Below are positions 1 to 5,342 of a stretch of 7,583 nucleotides of DNA, piece after piece. The notes below the pieces were generated by a model. That model was not told where the DNA came from. It did no database searches and saw only the letters and a list, made by a program, of their open reading frames with translations. Origin of the DNA: Acidobacteriota bacterium (GTDB lineage Bacteria > Acidobacteriota > UBA890); NCBI GenBank assembly GCA_030609765.1, contig JAUWTE010000141.1:1-7583 (forward strand). Direction: 5' to 3'. How positions within the stretch are numbered: position 1 is the stretch's first letter; each line of letters opens with the position of its first letter. The translations under genes and the position numbers were made by a program.

Positions 1-1
1 C

Positions 2-1387
2 GAGCTCTACGGTGACATCCCGGCGGGCAGCGAGGTCCCCTGCGCGGACGATTTCGACCTGGCCATCGACGCGCAGTGCTCGGACGGACACGCCATCGTA
101 TTGGCGGTCACCGTGGAGTCGGACGACCGCCTGATTTGGGAAGAGAATCTGGTGCTGGTGGTGGATGCGCCGGTCTTGAATCTGGTGAGCTTATCGATCG
201 ACGATGTCGGCGGCGGAAACGGTGACGGACGCCTCGATCCGGGCGAAACCGTCAGCCTGGAGACAACGATCGGCAACACCGGGAACGAGGCGGCAACGAA
301 TCTGGAGGCTACCCTGGGCACCGCGCACCCCTGGGTCAACATCACCCAGAGCCAGGCCGCCGCGGCGGTGCTGGAAGCAGGCGGAGAAGTGACACTCTCG
401 CCCCCCTTCGAGCTGCAGGTCTCGCAGTTCTGCCCCGACCCCGAGGCGCTGCTGGCCGAGTTGTCCGTCACCGCCGATTGGGAACAGACCGCAGCACTGT
501 GGTTCACGATCCAGATCGGGGGATTCCACGACGATGTGGAGTCAGGGCCGGAGAGCTGGCTCACCTACGTCGTGACCGACGGCTATGTGAACCAGTGGCA
601 CCGCTCCGACCAGCGCAACTACACCCCGGGCGGAAGCTGGAGCTGGAAGTTTGGTGATACCGCCAGCGGCGACTACGCCAACCTGGCCGACGGCGCGCTC
701 GAGTCCGAGCCAGTGGCCCTGCGGGACAGCTCCTTCCTGCGCTTCCGCCATTGGATGGAGGCGGAGGAAAGCGGGAGCTACCCGGGCTACTGCTATGACG
801 GCGGCATGGTGGAGATGTCGGTCGACGGCGACGACTACTGGACGCAGATCTTCCCCGTGGATGGATACACACACCGGATCCGGGCCGGCGGCGAGCCCGG
901 GCCGTGGCCTCCCGAGACCGAGGTCTACTCGGGCAGCATCGACTGGGCCCCGGCCGTCTTCGAGCTCAGCGGCTACAGCGGCGAGGCACGCTTCCGCTTT
1001 CGCTTCGGCTCCGACGGCGGCGTGACCCGGGAGGGGTGGTATGTCGACGAGATCGAGTTCTTCGGCTTCGGCGACCTATCCGGCGTGGATGAGGAAACCC
1101 CACTGGTGCTCCATCCCGCGGTCGGGCAGAACCAACCCAATCCCTTTGGTCCCGAGACCGCGATCCACTATCACTTGGCGAGACCAGGGACGGTGCAGCT
1201 GAAGATCTACGACGCCGCCGGCAGACTGGTCCGCACACTGGTGAGCGGCCGATTGGAAGCCGGGGCCCACTGGGCGACCTGGGATGGTCGCAGCGACAGG
1301 GGCCACGAGGTCGAGTCGGGCGTCTATCTCTACCGCTTCGAGGCGGAAGGAACGTCCGCGATCAGGAAGATGATCCTGACCCGCTGA
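2..1387 (+). CDS. Secreted modular protein, C-terminal part (Ig-like, MAM-like, FlgD-like domains); start outside window
   Basis: The reading frame is open from base 2 to the TGA at 1385-1387, giving 461 visible residues; the true start and N-terminal domains lie upstream. A TTG at 101 is only an internal codon, because homologous-looking sequence continues before it. Visible residues 1-55 look like the end of one Ig-like domain. Residues about 58-175 form a second one, opening with an acidic NGDGRLDPGE motif (73-82) typical of Ig-like repeats in gingipain-type and other secreted proteins. Residues about 176-355 resemble the MAM/jelly-roll domain found after immune-inhibitor-A-like peptidases, ending with WYVDEIEFFG. 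Residues about 375-461 form a FlgD-like/T9SS-type C-terminal domain: QPNPFGP, then IYDAAGRLVRTL, WDGR and SGVYLYR. Such tails help export or surface retention. No catalytic domain is visible, so protease, adhesin or other surface functions all remain possible. The same-strand neighbour 156 bases downstream is a C25 peptidase with a similar tail. Confidence 0.88.
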   Translation, partial: ELYGDIPAGSEVPCADDFDLAIDAQCSDGHAIVLAVTVESDDRLIWEENLVLVVDAPVLNLVSLSIDDVGGGNGDGRLDPGETVSLETTIGNTGNEAATNLEATLGTAHPWVNITQSQAAAAVLEAGGEVTLSPPFELQVSQFCPDPEALLAELSVTADWEQTAALWFTIQIGGFHDDVESGPESWLTYVVTDGYVNQWHRSDQRNYTPGGSWSWKFGDTASGDYANLADGALESEPVALRDSSFLRFRHWMEAEESGSYPGYCYDGGMVEMSVDGDDYWTQIFPVDGYTHRIRAGGEPGPWPPETEVYSGSIDWAPAVFELSGYSGEARFRFRFGSDGGVTREGWYVDEIEFFGFGDLSGVDEETPLVLHPAVGQNQPNPFGPETAIHYHLARPGTVQLKIYDAAGRLVRTLVSGRLEAGAHWATWDGRSDRGHEVESGVYLYRFEAEGTSAIRKMILTR

Positions 1388-1484
1388 CATCGGTAGCCGG
1401 CTCGATCTGAAGCCCCGCGTCCTCTCGCTGAAGCTGCCGCCGGGATGGGGGGGCAGGATTAACTCCCGTCGTCCGCGTCGCGTG

Positions 1485-1493
1485 TGCGATAAT
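1485..1493 (+). promoter_or_regulatory. Possible extended -10 promoter for the C25 peptidase gene
   Basis: TGCGATAAT contains a TG dinucleotide, one base, then GATAAT. This fits a sigma-70-like extended -10 element (TGnTATAAT with one mismatch) and stands out in GC-rich surroundings. It lies 50 bases before the GTG start. No TTGACA-like -35 box is seen 17 bases upstream, where the sequence reads CCCGTC. Sigma-factor preferences in this lineage are unknown, so this is only a candidate. Confidence 0.3.
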
Positions 1494-1529
1494 CAATCCA
1501 TCGCCTTCAGATCACCAACTTCCGAGATC

Positions 1530-1535
1530 AAGGAG
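1530..1535 (+). promoter_or_regulatory. Ribosome binding site deciding a GTG start
   Basis: AAGGAG is separated by 8 bases from the GTG at 1544. This near-consensus Shine-Dalgarno supports GTG as the start, and translation from it immediately gives a signal peptide. The next in-frame ATG is codon 17, inside the hydrophobic segment, and would destroy that signal. Confidence 0.8.
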
Positions 1536-1543
1536 AGTACACT

Positions 1544-3874
1544 GTGAAGCACAATGCACTTCTCAGATCAACGATTCAGTCCTCGGTGGTCATGGTTGTT
1601 GCCCTTCTCTGCGTAGGACCCAGCGGTGCTGCACCGGAGATTACAGAATGCGCGGTCACCGGAAATCGCGTAACTGTCACCGTCGAGGCCGGATCCTATG
1701 AGGTAGTTGAAACGCCCAGGGGGCAGCGTCTGGTCATGGAGCAGGTCAATGACCTCAAGGTCACCGGGAGCCCCTTACTGCCGATGAAGAGGTTTCTGAT
1801 CGCGCTGCCTCCCGGGGCTCTGGCCACATCCGTCGAGATCCTCAATACCCAGACAACCGTACTGCCGGGAACGTATCGTATCGCACCCTCCATGCCCATC
1901 ATGCTGCTTCCTGATATGCCGCGATGGGAAGAGGCCCTGCAGGGACTGCAGCGGGAGTGGGAAGCTGAGTATGATGCCGCGTATCTGTCTGACATGCCCT
2001 TTCCAGAAAAGCCCGCATGGCTCAGCGCCAGAGGGACGTTGCGCAAGTACTCATATGCATCCGTGGCGTTCTGCCCCTTCACGTACCACCCGAAATCGGG
2101 ACGCCTCCTTCACCACCGGCAGATCCAGATCGTGATCAACTGCGAGGGACCTCCGCCCTCAGGACCTGAAGCCCGGTTGATGGGCCGGATCATGCTGGAT
2201 CAGCTCGACGAGGAGAAAGCAGCCGGCCTGTTTTCGAACTCCTGGCAGATTGCGGAACTCTATCCTACTCAGGAACCCCAGGGTCCGCTCACGGATGACA
2301 CATACGATTATGTGATCATCACAACCAGCCAGATCCAAGATGCTATAGCCGCCTCTGACTTCCAGGCATGGAAGAGCGCGAAAGGATACAATCTCAGAAC
2401 AGTGCTAACGACGGACGCTGAGATCGCAAACCAACCGGGCGTCGATCTTGCGGCGCAGATAAGGAACTTCCTGCGCTCTTACTACGCCTCCTGGGGCATC
2501 GAATACGTTCTCATGGTTGGAGACTACGCCACGGTTCCGATGCGGATCTGTTATCCCGATCCGGATTTCCATGTCTATGACCCCGGCGATCCAAATCTGA
2601 TAGCCCCCGGTACCCCAACGGACTACTACTACGCTGATCTGTCTTTTCCAGATGACGTCTCCTGGGATTCAGACGGTGATGGGTACTATGGCGAGTACTC
2701 AGATGACGATCCCGACTTCTTGGCGGAAGTTGCGGTGGGACGTATTCCGGTCAATGATCCGGCCCGCGTCACCTATGCCCTTGACAAGATCGTGGCCTTT
2801 GAGCAAGACACCGGTGCGTGGAAGTCCAATGTTCTTCACGCGGGCTCCATCCTGTTCTTTGAGAATCAGAATCACGGCGACTATCCATTCATCGCTGGGG
2901 CGACATGCTTGGATTCCATCGAAACCGGCCTGATGAGCGGACTCACCATAACCCACTTCAGCGAACAGGAGGGTATCGTAACATCTCCTTTCCCGTGGCC
3001 ACCCATAACGGAAGCCAGCTTCACAAGCAGCTGGGGGAACGGTGAACACGCCATTGTCAACTGGTCGGGCCACGGCTGGTGCGATGGCGCCTACAGAACC
3101 GTATGGGCGTGGGACGACGGTGACGGGGTTCCCGAGTCAGGCAACGGTGAACTGCAGAGTTATCGTTTCATCGGCTGCGGATCAGCCAATGTGGACGACG
3201 ATCATCCTTCCGTCGTCTTCGCCATATCCTGCAACGTGGGCTATCCGGAACCCAATCCGTACGGCAACCTCGGCATCGATCTCCTGACGCTGCCCGGGTG
3301 GGGTGCATCGTCAGGGATCGTGAGTTCTGCCAGGCCTGCCGCCATCTCACGCGACTGGAAGAACTCACCGGGCGGAACAGAGCAGATCTGCTTCGATTTC
3401 AACCGATACATGATTGTCGAGGCCGAGAAGGTTGGCGATGCCCTTTATGATGGGAAATTCCATGCCACAACCCACTACGGATGGGATAGCGTGTACGAAT
3501 ACATGAATCTGTACAATTTCAACCTGTTTGGAGACCCCTCACTCGGGATCGATGGGATGATGGCGGATGTGCCCGAAACAGGCGGGCCCGTCCGGGAAGC
3601 TCTCTACTTCAAATCCTGTGCACCCAACCCCTTCGCATCAGCCGCTGATATGCGATTTGTAAAGACGGAACCAGGACCATGGCGGGTAGGCGTGCTTGAC
3701 GTGGAGGGACGGCACGTCGCCACGCTCGCCAGAGGCACCGATGGCGCCGGCGAATTCGAACTGAGCTGGGACGGGACCGGAGATGATGGGAACCGACTGG
3801 GTTCCGGACTCTACTTCATCATCGTCGAGGCGGGCGGCCACCGAGTCTCGCGAAAACTGGTGCTCAGGAGATGA
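1544..3874 (+). CDS. Secreted C25 family (gingipain-type) cysteine peptidase with FlgD-like C-terminal domain
   Basis: The gene is complete, 776 residues, with a GTG start supported by AAGGAG 8 bases upstream. Residues 1 to about 29 form a signal peptide (Lys2 and Arg8, hydrophobic core, then PSGAAP). Residues about 30-240 look like a C25 propeptide, with PLLPMKRFLIALPPGA near residue 80. The peptidase domain runs from about 254 (YDYVIITT) to about 668 (FNLFGDPSLG). The expected catalytic pair is present: His510 in NWSGHGW and Cys563 in AISCNVG, each at the end of a hydrophobic strand as in the caspase/gingipain fold. A DSDGDG loop at 375-380 and a DDGDGVPE loop at 524-531 look like calcium sites. 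Residues about 693-776 are a FlgD-like tail (APNPF, VLDVEGRHVATL, WDGTGDDG, SGLYFI). The family cleaves proteins outside the cell; substrate preference (Arg or Lys) cannot be deduced. Its GC content is visibly lower than that of its neighbours. The family call is strong; surface attachment is inferred. Confidence 0.95.
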   Translation: MKHNALLRSTIQSSVVMVVALLCVGPSGAAPEITECAVTGNRVTVTVEAGSYEVVETPRGQRLVMEQVNDLKVTGSPLLPMKRFLIALPPGALATSVEILNTQTTVLPGTYRIAPSMPIMLLPDMPRWEEALQGLQREWEAEYDAAYLSDMPFPEKPAWLSARGTLRKYSYASVAFCPFTYHPKSGRLLHHRQIQIVINCEGPPPSGPEARLMGRIMLDQLDEEKAAGLFSNSWQIAELYPTQEPQGPLTDDTYDYVIITTSQIQDAIAASDFQAWKSAKGYNLRTVLTTDAEIANQPGVDLAAQIRNFLRSYYASWGIEYVLMVGDYATVPMRICYPDPDFHVYDPGDPNLIAPGTPTDYYYADLSFPDDVSWDSDGDGYYGEYSDDDPDFLAEVAVGRIPVNDPARVTYALDKIVAFEQDTGAWKSNVLHAGSILFFENQNHGDYPFIAGATCLDSIETGLMSGLTITHFSEQEGIVTSPFPWPPITEASFTSSWGNGEHAIVNWSGHGWCDGAYRTVWAWDDGDGVPESGNGELQSYRFIGCGSANVDDDHPSVVFAISCNVGYPEPNPYGNLGIDLLTLPGWGASSGIVSSARPAAISRDWKNSPGGTEQICFDFNRYMIVEAEKVGDALYDGKFHATTHYGWDSVYEYMNLYNFNLFGDPSLGIDGMMADVPETGGPVREALYFKSCAPNPFASAADMRFVKTEPGPWRVGVLDVEGRHVATLARGTDGAGEFELSWDGTGDDGNRLGSGLYFIIVEAGGHRVSRKLVLRR

Positions 3875-3922
3875 CCAGCGGATGACGCCTGGGGCGGAGC
3901 GAGTCTCACCGTCACATATGGC

Positions 3923-3957
3923 AAGCCCTTCGATCTCACGATCGAAGGGCTTTGTTT
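3923..3957 (+). terminator. Rho-independent terminator after the C25 peptidase gene
   Basis: AAGCCCTTCGAT (3923-3934) and ATCGAAGGGCTT (3941-3952) are perfect reverse complements of 12 bp. C3935 can also pair with G3940, leaving a TCAC loop. The right arm runs into TTTGTTT. The hairpin starts 49 bases after the peptidase stop codon. A T-rich tail is present on the + strand only: the other side reads GCCATATG on the - strand, so the terminator acts mainly on the + strand transcript. Confidence 0.9.
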
Positions 3958-3992
3958 CTCGTCCTGCGGGGCCAAGGTATACGCTACTAGAA

Positions 3993-4072
3993 CTCTGGAT
4001 CGCGTCATCCGGGGCTTCCGGGAGGCACTTGGAAGCCGTAATGACGCGGTTTTCAATGGGTTGGTTCCAGAG
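3993..4072. repeat. Triple-nested inverted repeat of unknown role
   Basis: Three perfect inverted repeats sit inside each other. The outer pair is CTCTGGA (3993-3999) and TCCAGAG (4066-4072). The middle pair is CGCGTCAT (4001-4008) and ATGACGCG (4041-4048). The inner pair is GGCTTCC (4013-4019) and GGAAGCC (4031-4037). The middle and inner stems stack with a 4-by-3 internal loop and an 11-base apical loop, and GTTTTC follows the middle arm on the + strand. It could be a second, back-up terminator, a structured RNA, or a dispersed palindromic repeat. The pairing is directly visible; the role is not known. Confidence 0.55.
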
Positions 4073-4210
4073 GCCCTGAGGGATCTCACTCGTGGCCTTG
4101 CGTGCTGAACTGACCGCCATCCCGAGGCTCCCTTCGCGGTCTCTCTCAAAGGACGGTGCTCGGAGCACTCCACGGCCTCCCCTTCTTCGCCTTCCCCGAA
4201 CAGACGTGAC

Positions 4211-5314
4211 CTAGAAGGGCCTCATCATATACCGGTGGTCGTGCGCAATCTCTCCGGGAGGTGTGAACAGCACCGGTCCCGGACTCCCGGTTGCCCTTGA
4301 ATGGTAGGGATCCAACGCCTTTGCCTCTTCCTTGAGTCTGTTCCTCTCTTCCTTTTCGCCGGGCCCATGCTTCACCTTCGAGAGCATCCTGAGCGCGTAC
4401 GCTTTCATCGGGGCAGGATGTTCAGTCTCCAGGTATCTGAGCATGGCAGCCTCGGCGGCCGCCAGGTGCGGTTGCAGCCCTTCCTGATCCTCGGACATCA
4501 AGATCTCCATCATGTGGATGAGATGATACCTACCGAGGTCCAAGAAGAGGATCACCTCGTTCGAATCGATCGCGACGGCTTCGTTGAAGCACTCGCCCGC
4601 CGCGGCCAGATCCCCTTCCCATAGGTAGGCCTTCCCCAACTCCTCGAGCACCTCTGTGTTGCCGGGGTGTTGCTCGCGCAAGGCGCTCCAATCCGCAACG
4701 CCTACCTCTCCGAGGACCGACTGCGCCTTCATGCCGTAGACTTCGTCCATCTCCGCCAACTCGGCCATGTAGGCCTCCGCCTTGGATCTGTCACCCCCCA
4801 TCTCCGCCGGCAACAGCCCGTAGAGCTCGACGAGATGGAGCCTCGCCTCGCGATAGTCGGGCTTCAGCCGCAGCGCGGTCGCGAAGGCATCGCAACTGCT
4901 GGCAACCCTCTCCGCTGCATCGGCCTCGCCCAGGTTCATCGCCAGGTAGGCGCGCATGAAGCCGACATGTCCGGCAAAGAACGGGTAGATCGCGCTACTC
5001 GAGTCGTGTGCCACGGCTCGATCGATCGACTGCTGAGCCGCGACCAATAGGCTATCCAGCTTCCGTGGATGGTCCCCGAGCGCCGCGTGGAGCATGATCC
5101 TGGCGAGCTCGTAGTGGCCCGCCGCGTAATTCGGATCTCGCGCCAGGGCGTCCACGAGAAGCTGCCGTGCTTCGCTGAGCTTGCCGCTCATTCTCAGTTC
5201 GTATGCCGCCTCGGCCGCTCCGGGCTCACTTGCCGGTGAGCACGACAGCGATGACAAAACGCAGGCTGCACAAACAAGTGCCCCGGACAGCTTGCTGATC
5301 GCTCGCCAGATCAT
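4211..5314 (-). CDS. Exported TPR-repeat protein, putative lipoprotein
   Basis: The protein has 367 residues and starts at the ATG complementary to 5312-5314, supported by AAGGAG 7 bases upstream. The N-terminus is a signal sequence: Arg4 and Lys8, a hydrophobic stretch 9-23, then SLSC with Cys25, followed by a Ser/Pro/Ala-rich linker. This suggests a lipoprotein, but the residues before Cys25 do not fit the standard L-A/S-G/A-C lipobox well (Cys18 after CAA is another poor candidate), so lipidation is uncertain. The rest is helical and TPR-like: repeats are visible at about 34-63, 131-153, 220-253 and 303-337, with the typical Ala/Leu spacing and Pro-Asn or Asp-Pro turns (ARDPNYAAGHYELA, LKPDYREARLHL). 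The segment LPAEMGGDRSKAEAY (168-182) recalls TPR proteins that lack an enzymatic domain. TPRs bind other proteins; no catalytic motif is seen. The gene lies 28 bases after the kinase gene on the same strand, suggesting an operon and a partner or accessory role for the kinase. Confidence 0.8.
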   Translation of the reverse strand: MIWRAISKLSGALVCAACVLSSLSCSPASEPGAAEAAYELRMSGKLSEARQLLVDALARDPNYAAGHYELARIMLHAALGDHPRKLDSLLVAAQQSIDRAVAHDSSSAIYPFFAGHVGFMRAYLAMNLGEADAAERVASSCDAFATALRLKPDYREARLHLVELYGLLPAEMGGDRSKAEAYMAELAEMDEVYGMKAQSVLGEVGVADWSALREQHPGNTEVLEELGKAYLWEGDLAAAGECFNEAVAIDSNEVILFLDLGRYHLIHMMEILMSEDQEGLQPHLAAAEAAMLRYLETEHPAPMKAYALRMLSKVKHGPGEKEERNRLKEEAKALDPYHSRATGSPGPVLFTPPGEIAHDHRYMMRPF

Positions 5315-5321
5315 GACCTTT

Positions 5322-5327
5322 CTCCTT
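5322..5327 (-). promoter_or_regulatory. Ribosome binding site for the TPR lipoprotein gene
   Basis: Read on the - strand, AAGGAG is followed by the 7-base spacer AAAGGTC and then ATG. It sits inside the 28-base gap after the kinase stop codon. The gap has no room for a full promoter and no terminator hairpin, which supports co-transcription with the kinase. Confidence 0.8.
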
Positions 5328-5342
5328 CACCGTGTGTTTGTG

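Larger units (their letters stand above)
1388..1543. other. Intergenic gap between the two secreted-protein genes
   Basis: These 156 bases hold no gene. A 5-bp inverted repeat (CTGCC at 1434-1438, GGCAG at 1452-1456) surrounds a G-rich stretch but has no T tract after it, so I do not call a terminator. The promoter-like and Shine-Dalgarno sequences for the peptidase lie in the last 60 bases and are listed separately. Confidence 0.6.
3875..4210. other. Convergent intergenic region, no gene seen
   Basis: This 336-base gap separates the + strand peptidase from the - strand TPR gene. It holds the intrinsic terminator at 3923-3957 and the nested inverted repeat at 3993-4072, both listed separately. 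A small perfect inverted repeat (GTGCTC at 4156-4161, GAGCAC at 4163-4168) lies 43 bases past the - strand stop but has only a three-T run beyond it on that strand, so it is a poor terminator candidate. Open frames crossing this gap have no ribosome binding site, overlap the peptidase antisense or out of frame, and show no recognisable protein character. Confidence 0.6.

Noticed and set aside
101..1387. TTG at 101 as the true start of the first gene
   Set aside because: The frame is open to the window edge, residues before it continue an Ig-like domain, no ribosome binding site precedes it, and no signal peptide follows it.
3993..4072. Integron attC-like site
   Set aside because: The two inner stems separated by an internal loop resemble a folded attC in shape, but the required GTT/AAC core bases are absent at the box ends, and no integrase or cassette array is nearby.
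3783..4079. + strand open frame of 98 residues overlapping the peptidase end
   Set aside because: It overlaps the real C-terminal domain out of frame, runs through the terminator hairpin, and has no ribosome binding site or protein-like pattern.
4061..4080. tRNA T-arm-like GGTTCCAGA
   Set aside because: The T-loop consensus purine after GTTC is missing, and no acceptor, D or anticodon arms fit around it.
4156..4168. GTGCTC/GAGCAC palindrome as terminator for the - strand operon
   Set aside because: The stem is only about five or six base pairs with a minimal loop, and no real T tract follows it on the - strand.
3638..4173. Two overlapping - strand open frames (176 and 120 residues) across the end of the peptidase gene and the gap
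   Set aside because: They run antisense to a well-supported gene, have Arg/Ser/Pro-rich composition expected of shadow frames in GC-rich DNA, and share no domain with known families.
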